NCBI RefSeq assembly: GCF_002954685.1
Contig: NZ_MSCN01000001.1
Coordinates: forward strand, 1,878,429 to 1,942,428
Origin: Polaribacter porphyrae
GTDB lineage: Bacteria; Bacteroidota; Bacteroidia; Flavobacteriales; Flavobacteriaceae
Length of the DNA stretch: 64,000 nucleotides
Direction of reading: 5' to 3'
Shown here one piece after another: positions 55,269-63,484 of this stretch; the first letter of the stretch is position 1, and each line of letters starts with the position of its first letter. The notes beneath the pieces were generated by a model. It was not told the origin of the DNA, made no database searches, and saw nothing but the letters and a program-made list of their open reading frames with translations. Both the position numbers and the translations under genes were made by a program.

Positions 55269-55637
55269 ATGAAATTCAATAAAACCTATTTTGTCATTGC
55301 AATTGTATTATTTCTTATTGAAATAGGCATTGCCAAATACACAACAGGATTTATAAGACACACAATTGGAGATTATTTATGTGTAATGCTTTTGTATGCA
55401 ATCATCAAAAGTTTTGTAAAAATATCTGTGATTAAAACTGCAATTTTAGTTTTACTTATTGCTTATGTTGTTGAGTTTTTACAACTCTCAAATCTTAAAA
55501 ACTTTTATCCTGATAAATATGCAAACACTCTAAAACTTGTTTTAGGCACTTCTTTTAGCATGGGAGATTTAGTGGCTTACACGCTTGGAATTGCAACTGT
55601 AATATTAATTGAAAAATTGAGGTGTCATTTCCATTGA
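55269..55637 (+). CDS. DUF2809 membrane protein
   Basis: The 122-residue protein has four membrane helices and the DUF2809 pattern (IRHTIGDYLCVMLLYAIIKSF; VVEFLQLSNLKNFYPD; LVLGTSFSMGDLVAYTLGIATVILIE). Function is unknown. Its last codons, after EKLR (CHFH, stop), are supplied by the 100-bp palindromic repeat that starts at 55624, so the native C-terminus has been replaced or lengthened by the repeat. Confidence 0.82.
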   Translation: MKFNKTYFVIAIVLFLIEIGIAKYTTGFIRHTIGDYLCVMLLYAIIKSFVKISVIKTAILVLLIAYVVEFLQLSNLKNFYPDKYANTLKLVLGTSFSMGDLVAYTLGIATVILIEKLRCHFH

Positions 55638-55723
55638 AACGCAGTGGAATAGAGAAATTTTAAATAATTTTAAAAGATTTCTCCATACTGAAAAAAGTTC
55701 AGCACAAGCAAGGTCGAAATGAC
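55624..55723. repeat. REP-like imperfect palindrome, about 100 bp
   Basis: The ends are inverted copies, GTCATTTC (55624-55631) and GAAATGAC (55716-55723); inside, AGAAATTTT and AAGATTTCT add a second paired block. It resembles from memory the dispersed palindromic repeats of flavobacteria that begin and end GTCATTTCGA. One end overlaps the DUF2809 stop and the other supplies an ATG upstream of the next gene. Confidence 0.75.
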
Positions 55724-55739
55724 AAAAAATATAAAGAAA

Positions 55740-56360
55740 ATGACTAAAATTCAAAAAAATCTATTCTTACTGATACTCTTTTGCTTGGTTTTGTATAGCA
55801 TTAGAATATATATTACAAAATCTCTTTTCTTCGGATTTTTGGTTTGGAATCTCTTTTTAGCAGTTATTCCTTATTTTATTTCATTAATTGTGAAAAAGAA
55901 GTTCCAAAATAGCTCTAAATTAAAATTGATAGTCATCCTTTTTATCTGGTTGCTATTTCTACCAAATGCGCCATATATAATTACCGATTTTATTCACTTA
56001 CATCATATAAAATCAACCTTAATTTGGTTAGATATTTTTCTACTTTTCACTTTTTCATTTACAGGATTATTATTAGCAATCATCTCAATAACTGATATTT
56101 ATAAAATTATTCAACAAAAATGGAATACAAAATCCGCAAACTATTTTTCTCTATCTGCTACATTTTTATGTGGCTTTGGCATATACCTTGGCAGATTTTT
56201 AAGATTCAATTCTTGGGATGTTTTTACGACTCCAATAACAGTTTTAAAGAAAAGTTTATTAAGCATAAATGACCCAAAAACTTGGTATATTACCATCGCT
56301 TTTGGATCATTTTTATATCTACTATTATTACTTTCTAAAAATTTTACAACAGCAAAATAA
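55740..56360 (+). CDS. DUF1361 membrane protein
   Basis: The 206-residue protein has about six membrane helices and the DUF1361 marks: FFGFLVWNLFLAVIPYFISL, WLLFLPNAPYIITDFIHLHH and FGIYLGRFLRFNSWDVFTTP. Function is unknown. ATG 55740 is preferred over ATG 55719, which lies in the palindromic repeat and would add seven residues. The adjacent DUF2809 gene on the same strand suggests a common unit. Confidence 0.85.
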   Translation: MTKIQKNLFLLILFCLVLYSIRIYITKSLFFGFLVWNLFLAVIPYFISLIVKKKFQNSSKLKLIVILFIWLLFLPNAPYIITDFIHLHHIKSTLIWLDIFLLFTFSFTGLLLAIISITDIYKIIQQKWNTKSANYFSLSATFLCGFGIYLGRFLRFNSWDVFTTPITVLKKSLLSINDPKTWYITIAFGSFLYLLLLLSKNFTTAK

Positions 56361-57587
56361 TTAACCTCCTATTTTAAAATCACCAATTTGGAAACCTGGT
56401 TTTTGATATCCTTTAGGCTTGTTTTCTGGTGGAACTGTCAAATCATTTCCATCTCTAACAGCATTATAATGTGGAGACAGAATTTCTATACCAGCATCAT
56501 GCAGTTCATTCTTAATACTTTCGTGTAAATACGAATAAATTATAGCCTCTTTTTCTGGGTTTTTAGTATGACAATTTATTTCATAATTGATGTAAAAATC
56601 ATCCAAGCTTTTTACCAATACAAAAGGTTCAGGAGTTTGCAAAATCATTTGAGTATTTTTTGCACCTTTTACCAAAGCTTTGATAACATCTCCACTAGGA
56701 ACATCATAACCAATAGTAACAGAGGTGTGTAAAATGATACCCACATCTTCTGCTGCATTTTTGCTAAAATTGATGATATGATTACCTAAAATAGATGAAT
56801 TAGGAATGGTAATATCTAAATTTTTAATAGTTCTAACTCGAGTTACCAATAAACTTCGTTCTGTAACATCTCCAATAGTATCTCCTATTTCTACGCGATC
56901 TCCTAATTTAAAAGGACGCATATAAGTTATTACAATTCCTGCTACTATATTAGATATTGCTGATGTAGAACCTAAAGAAAATAAAACTCCAAAGAAAATA
57001 GAAACTCCTTTAAAGGCATCTGAATCAGAACCAGGAATGTAAGGAAAACAAATAATGGCTGCAAATGCTATAACTACAACTCTTACCAAATTAAAGGTTG
57101 GCTTTGCCCAGTCTGCGTGAAAACCATCCAAACGTACAGCTTCTCTTTCTAGCTCACCTGTTAAATACTTTAAAAACTTTAATAAATATTTAGTCGCAAA
57201 AATAATGACTATGATAAAAAACAAACCAGGTATAAATGCTAAAAAACCTTGTATTACAAAGTTTACTGGCTTCATTACATAAGAGAAAATGGTATCTGCT
57301 ATTTCTTGGGTTTCAGGTATAAAATGAAATACAAATGGTAAATAAAAAACCAAAAAGAAAATGCTAATAGCTATTCTTAAAGTTCTTATAGTGAATTTTA
57401 AAATGTGTTTTTCTCTTCTAGGTGTAATAAATTTAAAAAAATTGACCAGTTCTGCTTTTTTAAAAAGCACATTTCTGTCTAATTTATCTGCTTTGGATTG
57501 TAACCATTTAAAGAACTTTTTTAACAAAAAGAAAAAGAGAAAAATACCTAAAATGGAAAGTCCGAAATAAACGTAATTTAAAACCAT
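56361..57587 (-). CDS. MscS-family mechanosensitive channel, long form
   Basis: The 408-residue inner-membrane protein has about four or five helices before the MscS pore region (GVSIFFGVLFSLGSTSAISNIVAGIVITYMRPFKLGDRVEIG), the beta-domain (VTERSLLVTRVRTIKNLDITIPNSSILG) and the C-terminal alpha/beta domain (HTSVTIGYDVPSGDVIKALVKGA). A Pro-rich tail follows. MscS channels open under membrane tension to release solutes in osmotic downshock. Forty bp separate it from the second MscS gene on the same strand. Confidence 0.9.
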   Translation of the reverse strand: MVLNYVYFGLSILGIFLFFFLLKKFFKWLQSKADKLDRNVLFKKAELVNFFKFITPRREKHILKFTIRTLRIAISIFFLVFYLPFVFHFIPETQEIADTIFSYVMKPVNFVIQGFLAFIPGLFFIIVIIFATKYLLKFLKYLTGELEREAVRLDGFHADWAKPTFNLVRVVVIAFAAIICFPYIPGSDSDAFKGVSIFFGVLFSLGSTSAISNIVAGIVITYMRPFKLGDRVEIGDTIGDVTERSLLVTRVRTIKNLDITIPNSSILGNHIINFSKNAAEDVGIILHTSVTIGYDVPSGDVIKALVKGAKNTQMILQTPEPFVLVKSLDDFYINYEINCHTKNPEKEAIIYSYLHESIKNELHDAGIEILSPHYNAVRDGNDLTVPPENKPKGYQKPGFQIGDFKIGG

Positions 57588-57627
57588 AATTTAATATTAA
57601 TTGTTATTTTAAAATATATAAAGTAAA

Positions 57628-58503
57628 TTATTTTTTTGGGAAAGCTGTAATTTCAAAAGCAGCAGAAGCTACTTGTATTCTACCTTTTGACTCTTGGATG
57701 ATTGATAAAATTTTATCAAATAAAATAGATTTTGTACCTCTTCTTGATTTGTAATCTACCACATATCTTAAATTGAAGGTAATCCAATTTTCATCAAAAG
57801 TCATAGAAACCATAGGTTTTACTCTTGCGTTTTCTATGCTATATGTTCCTATCATTTTGTCCCAAGCAACTTGAGAAGTTTTTGCAAAATCGCCAACTTC
57901 TTCTTCTAAAATTTCGAGAAAGATTTGTTTTGCATATTTATAATCTCCATCAGTCTTAATGGGTATTGTGATTTCATCCCAAAGAAAAGGAAAATCGCCA
58001 GAATAATTATAAACGGGTTCTTTAAAGACAAAACTATTGGCAACTCTAACCATTTTACCATTGTATAAATCGCCATTTACCCAATCTCCAATTTCCATTA
58101 AAGTGGTTCTTAAAAGTCCTATATCAATTACATCGCCTTTAATTCCACCTAATTTTACACGATCACCAACTTTATAAAAGTTACTAGAAAAAACAGTTAC
58201 ATAACCAGCTATACTAACAATCACCTCCTGTAATGCAAATGCAATTCCTGCACCTGCAACTCCTAAAGCTGTGCCAATTCCAGAAAGTTTTGTGTTAAAA
58301 ATATATAGTAATCCAAAAACAAAAAGTAAATAACCTAAAAAATTTATTAATTTTTTAAGTTTATATTTAGAACTGTTATCTTTGGCTACTTTTATGATAG
58401 CTTTCTGTAAAATTTTTACAATAACATAAACAATAAGAAATAGAAAAAAAACAGAGGCTGTTTTAGTAAAAACAGGATTGTTTAATAATTCGTTTAGCGT
58501 CAA
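57628..58503 (-). CDS. MscS-family mechanosensitive channel, short form
   Basis: The 291-residue protein has two or three helices, the MscS pore helix (TALGVAGAGIAFALQEVIVSIAGYVTVFSSNFYKVGDRVKLG) and the beta-domain (GDVIDIGLLRTTLMEIGDWVNGD). It starts with TTG at 58501-58503: no ATG lies upstream of the first helix in frame. It is likely co-transcribed with the longer MscS downstream, giving the cell two channels with different thresholds; that is inference. Confidence 0.88.
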   Translation of the reverse strand: MTLNELLNNPVFTKTASVFFLFLIVYVIVKILQKAIIKVAKDNSSKYKLKKLINFLGYLLFVFGLLYIFNTKLSGIGTALGVAGAGIAFALQEVIVSIAGYVTVFSSNFYKVGDRVKLGGIKGDVIDIGLLRTTLMEIGDWVNGDLYNGKMVRVANSFVFKEPVYNYSGDFPFLWDEITIPIKTDGDYKYAKQIFLEILEEEVGDFAKTSQVAWDKMIGTYSIENARVKPMVSMTFDENWITFNLRYVVDYKSRRGTKSILFDKILSIIQESKGRIQVASAAFEITAFPKK

Positions 58504-58586
58504 TTTAAAATTTATAAAACTATAGTAGTTTGATAGTTTTGCAATACAAATATAATTTATTTCAGAATTAATCTTAAAATTATTTT

Positions 58587-58799
58587 TTATTGAAGTTTTT
58601 TAATAATATCCTCTAAACCATTCAGCTTTAATTCATAAACACTAGCCATCTGCAGACCTAATTTCCCTTTTGGGAAACCTTGATTTTTAAACCAGACTAA
58701 ATAATGTTCTGGTAAATCTATCAAATATTGGTTCTTAAACTTCCCAAAAGGCATTTTTGCTTTGGCTAAATCTAACAAGAATTGCTGGTTCTCATCCAT
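58587..58799 (-). CDS. DUF3820 protein
   Basis: The 70-residue protein matches DUF3820: MPFGKFKNQYLIDLPEHYLVWFKNQGFPKGKLGLQMASVYELKLNGLEDIIKKL. The MPFGK(Y/F)KG-type core occurs in small nucleic-acid-linked proteins and in exonuclease fusions, so a nucleic acid role is possible; the function is unknown. Three bp separate it from the TIGR02117 gene. Confidence 0.88.
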   Translation of the reverse strand: MDENQQFLLDLAKAKMPFGKFKNQYLIDLPEHYLVWFKNQGFPKGKLGLQMASVYELKLNGLEDIIKKLQ

Positions 58800-58802
58800 A
58801 AA

Positions 58803-59450
58803 TCAATCGTATTTATTTAATAAGCCAAAGTCGAAAAGTGTCCAATAACTTGCTTTTAATCCGCTTTCTTTGAAACCTGAATTTACCCAAGTATTGCAGG
58901 TTTTTACTGGGGAATAACTTCCATTTGCTTTATAAAAAGTGTCATTTATAGCATACAGTTTTTGTGGAATTATTATTTTTTTACCTTGTCTATCTTTCTT
59001 GAATGTATTTAAAATATACACATTCAATTTATTCAATTCTTGTTGATTACATTTTACAGCAATCCAACTTTTTCTTTTTTGATAAAATGTGGTTAAATGT
59101 ATAGCAGTTGGGCTGTTTAAAAACAAAGCTTCAAAACCGTATTTCAATTTAAAATCATTCCAAGTGGGTGTATTTAGGTAAAAATTTTCATTGCCCCAAC
59201 CAAACATAAAATATTGATGGTTTTTATGGAATTGTAAATCTTCTAGTACATTTTGAGTCAAACTTTCTTTAGGAATGATCACACTTAAATGAACACCATT
59301 TGTAGAGAGAAAAATGGTTTTCTCATCTAAAGAATCATCAGAATTACTATTCACAGTTATATAACTTACTAAAACAGAAATAAGTAAGTAAGCTAAAATT
59401 ACTAGTAAAAAATACAAGATTCCTTTTGCTACTTTCTTAATGATTTTCAT
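58803..59450 (-). CDS. TIGR02117/DUF2459-family protein
   Basis: The 215-residue protein has one N-terminal membrane helix (residues about 10-32) and a periplasmic domain with the family marks: STNGVHLSVIIP, FGWGNENFYLNTPTW, AIHLTTF and KTCNTWVNSGFKESGL (the Cys-Asn-Thr-Trp motif with His suggests a cysteine-peptidase-like site). Function is unknown. It abuts the dehydrogenase-like gene with no gap and leads into DUF3820, so the three genes form one unit. Confidence 0.85.
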   Translation of the reverse strand: MKIIKKVAKGILYFLLVILAYLLISVLVSYITVNSNSDDSLDEKTIFLSTNGVHLSVIIPKESLTQNVLEDLQFHKNHQYFMFGWGNENFYLNTPTWNDFKLKYGFEALFLNSPTAIHLTTFYQKRKSWIAVKCNQQELNKLNVYILNTFKKDRQGKKIIIPQKLYAINDTFYKANGSYSPVKTCNTWVNSGFKESGLKASYWTLFDFGLLNKYD

Positions 59451-60656
59451 CTATTCTTTGCCATCAACATAATCTTGCAAATAGGAAAAACGTTCAGTAA
59501 GTTTTCCTTTTTCGGTCATTTTTGCTCTTGCTAAAACTCCATTTTTATCATTATTAAAAAATGCTGGAATTACATTTTCTAGAAACATTTCTCCAAAACC
59601 TTTACTGGCATCTTTTGGTAATTCACAAGGTAAATTATCTACAGCCATAACAACTATTGCATTTTCATCTTTATAATCTACTTCTATTTCCTTTTCAGGA
59701 TGATACCCATAAACTGGATCTGCAATGGTTGAAGAACGAATTGTAGAAGCTATAGGACCATCAATATCACAAGAAATATCTGCAACATATTTGATATTGA
59801 AATCTGGATGTTTGGCATCTTCTCTGGTAAACAAATAAGGTGAACCATCTCCGAAAAAATGACCAGCAATAAAAAAGTCGGTTACTTTGGCAAAACGCAT
59901 AAAGTTCGCTTCATACTCTTGTGGATTGTTATAAAAATCTCTGTTGTTGATGACTTGCCCATCTTTGCGTTTATTATAATCTAAAACATCTGCAAAGCAA
60001 TATACAGTTTCATTAAAGTTTTTAGATACATAATCATCTACAGAAACTTGTTTTATGTTCATAGCATCTAACATTTCTTTAGCTCCATATGCTACTTTCC
60101 CATTTCCTGTTAGTAGAATTTTTATTTTCGGTAAATTGATTTTATGAAGCTCATCAATCAATTCTTTCTGGCTATCTAAAGTTTCTGCTTTTGGTAGATT
60201 GAATTTTTCGGTTTTTAAACCAATGGCTCTAAAACCATTGTAAGCACCAACAATACCTGCATAACGTCCAAAACCAATTAATCTTGCACCATTTTCTTTT
60301 GTAATGGTTTCGTGGTCATACAACTCAATATTTTTAGCTAAAATAGCTTTTAATAATTCTCTATTATAGGGCTGTTTTTTAATAGTATGACTGAAAAAGA
60401 AATACTTTTTATTCGGAATTAAAGCATCAATTGGCACTTCTTTTACGCCAAAAAGCACGTCACAATCTGACATAATTGAAGTTACTTCTAATCCAGCATC
60501 TTTGTAAGCTTCATCAGAAAATACTCGAATATCTGAACTTTCTACTTTGATACTTGCTTCTGGGTATTTTTTTTGCAGTTTCTTTAACTTTTCAGGAGAA
60601 AATACCACTCTTCTATCTGGTGGATTTTTACGCTCTTTTATGATTCCGAATTTCAT
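59451..60656 (-). CDS. Saccharopine-dehydrogenase-like NAD(P)-dependent oxidoreductase
   Basis: The 401-residue enzyme begins MKFGIIKERKNPPDRRVVFSPE, as in the alanine dehydrogenase/PNT N-terminal domain, followed by SHTIKKQPYNRELLKAILAKNIELYDHE and RLIGFGRYAGIVGAYNGFRAIG as in LYS1-type saccharopine dehydrogenases. A Rossmann segment reads IKILLTGNGKVAYGAKEML, and DISCDIDGPIASTIRSSTIADPVYGY lies near the C-terminus. It may catalyse an amino-acid dehydrogenase step; lysine metabolism is possible but not shown. Confidence 0.8.
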   Translation of the reverse strand: MKFGIIKERKNPPDRRVVFSPEKLKKLQKKYPEASIKVESSDIRVFSDEAYKDAGLEVTSIMSDCDVLFGVKEVPIDALIPNKKYFFFSHTIKKQPYNRELLKAILAKNIELYDHETITKENGARLIGFGRYAGIVGAYNGFRAIGLKTEKFNLPKAETLDSQKELIDELHKINLPKIKILLTGNGKVAYGAKEMLDAMNIKQVSVDDYVSKNFNETVYCFADVLDYNKRKDGQVINNRDFYNNPQEYEANFMRFAKVTDFFIAGHFFGDGSPYLFTREDAKHPDFNIKYVADISCDIDGPIASTIRSSTIADPVYGYHPEKEIEVDYKDENAIVVMAVDNLPCELPKDASKGFGEMFLENVIPAFFNNDKNGVLARAKMTEKGKLTERFSYLQDYVDGKE

Positions 60657-60737
60657 AGTTTCTATAAATTATAAATGCTTCTTTCAATTTATAAAGATAA
60701 ACCGAAAAAAGCATTCAAAAATAGTTCTGTAGAAATT

Positions 60738-60947
60738 TTATGCTCTTTCTACTTCACTTTCTAATTTTAATACTTTACCTCCATCTTCTTGCTCTATATA
60801 CAATGCTTTATTGCCTTGTTCTCCATTTCTAGTAACTTCATTTCTTTTTATGGTTTTTGTTACTTTTTTAGTGTAGGTTTCTATTACTTTTCCTTGTGCT
60901 GTGCCATTTCCCCAACTCCATTTTACTTTTGTTCCTGTTTTAATCAT
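60738..60947 (-). CDS. DUF2945 (hypervirulence-associated, Tudor-like) protein
   Basis: The 69-residue protein matches the DUF2945/HVA1 Tudor-like domain: MIKTGTKVKWSWGNGTAQGKVIETYTKKVTKTIKRNEVTRNGEQGNKALYIEQEDGGKVLKLESEV. It is a small beta-barrel of unknown function. ATG 60947 is preferred over a TTG 18 bases upstream because MIKTGTKVKW is the usual start. Confidence 0.85.
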   Translation of the reverse strand: MIKTGTKVKWSWGNGTAQGKVIETYTKKVTKTIKRNEVTRNGEQGNKALYIEQEDGGKVLKLESEVERA

Positions 60948-61055
60948 ACTATTAGTTTTATTCAAAATTACTATTGGATGGAATTCTTTTTTTGCTCAAA
61001 AAATAGTTTTTTTAACCGAATTCGTTTTAACATTTATTTAATGACAGTTTATAAA

Positions 61056-61084
61056 TTGATAACTTGACTATTTTTGTATTTTTG
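61056..61084 (+). promoter_or_regulatory. Promoter of the tmRNA gene
   Basis: TTG (61056-61058), 18 nt, TATTTTTG (61077-61084): both boxes of the flavobacterial promoter match. A second TATTTTTG overlaps just upstream (61069-61076), so two starts are possible. The tmRNA 5' end lies about 190 bp downstream, so a leader must be removed, presumably by RNase P. Confidence 0.65.
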
Positions 61085-61275
61085 CAAACCGCGTTAAGGA
61101 TTAAACGATTTGTTTGAGTTCTTTTATGTAATGATAATGGAATAAAAAACGAGTAGTGAAAGCCTGACTTTATTGCCAAATGCTTTTGGCAAAAAGTAAC
61201 GCCCAAACTATCAGTATTATTTTTGAATAAATAATATGGTTTTTGAAATAAATCCTGAATCAAGTTCAGGAAAAT
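61085..61275 (+). repeat. tmRNA leader with two hairpins (repeat-like)
   Basis: No gene is seen. The stretch has two clear hairpins, TTGCCAAA-TGCT-TTTGGCAA (61173-61192) and TCCTGAA-N5-TTCAGGA (61253-61271), the second ending 4 bp before the tmRNA. The sequence around 61150-61205 resembles dispersed intergenic repeats of flavobacteria as I recall them; copies elsewhere were not found in this window. Confidence 0.5.
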
Positions 61276-61667
61276 GGGGACGACTGGTTTTGACAGCAAG
61301 GTCAGAGGATTTGTAAGCATATCAAGGAGTGAAATGATACTTGTAAAACTTATTTCAACTTTTTAAACGGCGAAGATAACTACGCTTTAGCTGCATAATC
61401 TGAATTATAGTAAGATTAGCCTAGGCTCACAAGGTGAGCAAGCTTTATGTCCACGAAAAGCCTTGGTTTATGGCGTTTCATTTTTGGGCATCGTAAAAAT
61501 AAACATAGGAGATTTATTACTTCGTTAAGTTTCCGAAACTAAAGAAGTTAAGTGTAAAATGGATTGTTCTTAATCAGCTTTACATCGAAAATTAAGAAAG
61601 AACTAAATATGTAGAAAGCCAATTTGCTGCTTGTTTGGACCCGAGTTCGATTCTCGGCGTCTCCACA
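61276..61667 (+). ncRNA. ssrA: Transfer-messenger RNA (tmRNA)
   Basis: The RNA frees stalled ribosomes and tags the unfinished protein. GGGGACG at 61276-61282 pairs with CGTCTCC (61658-61664) to form the acceptor stem of the tRNA-like domain (one G-T wobble), followed by the discriminator A; the CCA is not encoded. The T-arm is in GAGTTCGATTCTC. The tag frame at 61369-61398 reads GEDNYALAA and a stop, close to the GENNYALAA-type tags of Bacteroidota. The length of about 390 nt is normal. A perfect terminator follows at once. Confidence 0.96.
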
Positions 61668-61671
61668 ATAA

Positions 61672-61710
61672 AAAACCTCATAAATATAAAATTTATGAGG
61701 TTTTGTTTTA
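61672..61710 (+). terminator. Rho-independent terminator of tmRNA
   Basis: A perfect 14-bp stem (61672-61685 with 61691-61704), a 5-nt loop and a T-rich tail, a few bases after the tmRNA 3' end. Confidence 0.9.
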
Positions 61711-61745
61711 TATTGTGATTTGTAAGAAATTATTATTTGATTGTA

Positions 61746-62480
61746 ATGACTAAATACACCAAATTAGATGCTCTAAAAGACCGTTTAAATGAATATCGTA
61801 AAAATGAGCATCCTAAAGTTACAAAGGCTTTAGAAATTGAATATACTTATGAAAGCAATAAGATTGAGGGCAATACTTTAACGCTTCGAGAAACTGCTTT
61901 GGTTATTGAAAAAGGCTTAACAGTTGGAGGTAAAACTTTGAATGAACATTTAGAAGTAATTAACCATACTCAAGCAATAGACTATATTAAAGAACTTGCT
62001 CAAACCAAAAACACAATTATTGAAAGAGATATTTTACAAATTCATAGTTTAATATTACAAGGAATAGACAAGCCAAATGCTGGAATTTATAGAAAAGTGC
62101 CAGTTATGATAAGTGGAGCAAAACACAAACCACCTCAACCTTTTTTAGTGCCAAAACTAATGGAAGATTTGATTTTATGGTACCATGAAAATAAAGAAAC
62201 CCTACATCCTGTTGAGTTATCTGCTGAAATGCACGAAAGACTGGTTACAATTCATCCTTTTATTGACGGTAATGGCAGAACTTCAAGGCTGTTAATGAAT
62301 TTAATCTTATTGCAAAATGGCTATCCTATTGCTATTTTAAAAGGCGATGGCAAAAGTAGATTAGCGTATTATAATGCTCTTGAAGTTGCACAAACAGAAA
62401 ATAATAAAAAAGTATTTATTGATTTAATTGCTGATAATCTTAAAAACACTATTCAGCGAATTTTATCAATATTTGAATAA
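61746..62480 (+). CDS. Fic-domain AMP-transferase-like protein, self-inhibited (class II)
   Basis: The 244-residue cytosolic protein has the Fic core motif HPFIDGNGRTSR (His170), which transfers AMP or related groups from nucleotides to hydroxyls of target proteins. The N-terminal inhibitory helix carries SNKIEGN (Ser37-Asn43), matching (S/T)xxxE(G/N), whose Glu blocks the ATP site. Because the inhibitor is in the same chain, no partner antitoxin is needed. ATG 61746 is chosen over a TTG nine bases upstream. Target unknown. Confidence 0.93.
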   Translation: MTKYTKLDALKDRLNEYRKNEHPKVTKALEIEYTYESNKIEGNTLTLRETALVIEKGLTVGGKTLNEHLEVINHTQAIDYIKELAQTKNTIIERDILQIHSLILQGIDKPNAGIYRKVPVMISGAKHKPPQPFLVPKLMEDLILWYHENKETLHPVELSAEMHERLVTIHPFIDGNGRTSRLLMNLILLQNGYPIAILKGDGKSRLAYYNALEVAQTENNKKVFIDLIADNLKNTIQRILSIFE

Positions 62481-62487
62481 CTAAAAA

Positions 62488-62631
62488 ATGCTAAAGGGTT
62501 TTCTTTATTTAATTCTGATTTGGTTGGCTATTATGCTAATTGGCTTAATTGCAATCAGATTGTTTAAGTTTGTAAAGGGTTTTTTCAAATTTAAAATTGA
62601 GATAAACTTTTATAAACCCTTTAAAGATTAA
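62488..62631 (+). CDS. 47-residue one-helix membrane protein
   Basis: ATG 62488 to TAA 62629-62631 encodes one hydrophobic helix (GFLYLILIWLAIMLIGLIAIRLF) and a basic/aromatic tail (KFVKGFFKFKIEINFYKPFKD). It starts 7 bp after the Fic stop, so it may be co-transcribed. No function is recognised; it could also be a chance frame. Confidence 0.4.
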   Translation: MLKGFLYLILIWLAIMLIGLIAIRLFKFVKGFFKFKIEINFYKPFKD

Positions 62632-62639
62632 TAACTGTT

Positions 62640-62912
62640 TTAATAAATCATTTCTCTTATAATTTCAAGGGCATCAAGCCCAATGTTATCAACAGATAAT
62701 TGATTATTTAAATCTATAACTCTATCCCAATTTGGAAATGGTATTTTTTTAGCTTCATAAAATAAGTTTTTGATTTTACTAAATACTTCTTTGTTTGCAA
62801 TTATCTTTTTATTCTTTAAAGCTAATTCTAACCCTACTAAAATATCATTTAAAAGATATTCATACCTTAAATCTGTATTCTCTACCGACAATTTTGGAAT
62901 AATTTGTTCCAT
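62640..62912 (-). CDS. Small protein of unknown function
   Basis: The 90-residue protein is helix-rich (DLRYEYLLNDILVGLELALKNKKI, VFSKIKNLFYEAKKIPFPNWDRVIDLNNQL) and has no signal peptide. No domain is recognised. It is convergent with the Fic and small membrane genes. Regular codon use and ATG start make a real gene likely. Confidence 0.55.
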   Translation of the reverse strand: MEQIIPKLSVENTDLRYEYLLNDILVGLELALKNKKIIANKEVFSKIKNLFYEAKKIPFPNWDRVIDLNNQLSVDNIGLDALEIIREMIY

Positions 62913-63174
62913 TTGTTTCTATTTTAAAAAATTAATAAGAACAAATCACATTAAAATAGCTTTATAAAAAAGGACATCAAAAAACTACAAGAATATTGAT
63001 TATGTAAATATGGAGTAATCAAAAGTACAATACTCTGATTTTAAGCGTTTTAAAATATCAAAAATTAAATAAAAATAGGACAAAAAAGATTAGTGAAAAC
63101 TGTCCTACTTGTTAAACTCTTTATTGGTAGGTACTCCCAAAGAGCTATAAATTATAAAAAACCACTACCTTTAG
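62913..63174. other. Intergenic region, no gene seen
   Basis: AT-rich sequence with stops in all frames and no RNA motif. It contains a weak inverted repeat around 63117-63150. Confidence 0.5.
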
Positions 63175-63186
63175 TATAATAATTCT

Positions 63187-63384
63187 GTAACGCTATTTCA
63201 AGACGTCACAATTAGTAAATCTATTGACAAGGTAACATATAAATCTAGAAGAGGGATAGACAAATACTTAAAATATCTTTTAGAAAATCCAAATAACAAT
63301 TACTTAAGAAGATTAGCATTATATAAAATGCACAACAGGTTAAGCTTATTAATCAATTTATTATCTACAAAGCAAAATATTTAG
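63187..63384 (+). pseudogene. Possible gene remnant without a start codon
   Basis: An open frame of 66 codons (from 63175) encodes a basic, helical-looking sequence (YKSRRGIDKYLKYLLENPNNNYLRRLALYKMHNRLSLLINLL) ending in TAG, with no ATG, GTG or TTG at a sensible place. It reads more like protein than the flanks, so it may be the tail of a lost gene. Weak evidence. Confidence 0.3.
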
Positions 63385-63405
63385 TTTGAAATTAAAAATT
63401 TTTTA

Positions 63406-63435
63406 TAGTTAACAGTAGTTAACATTTATTAACAC
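63406..63435 (+). promoter_or_regulatory. Three 10-bp phased TTAAC repeats
   Basis: TAGTTAACAG, TAGTTAACAT and TTATTAACAC follow each other without a gap, 50 bp before the GLPGLI-like start at 63485. Ten-bp spacing puts the sites on one face of the helix, as expected for a cooperative activator. Confidence 0.45.
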
Positions 63436-63484
63436 AAACAGTAAAAGTAAAAACATAATTTTACACTAAATAAAGACCATAATT

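Noticed and set aside
60789..61067. 92-residue forward frame opposite the DUF2945 gene
   Set aside because: Antisense to a recognised gene and rich in Phe/Cys/Tyr as expected for a shadow frame.
61027..61320. 97-residue reverse-strand frame across the tmRNA 5' end
   Set aside because: It overlaps the tmRNA promoter, leader hairpins and acceptor stem, and has no protein-like pattern.
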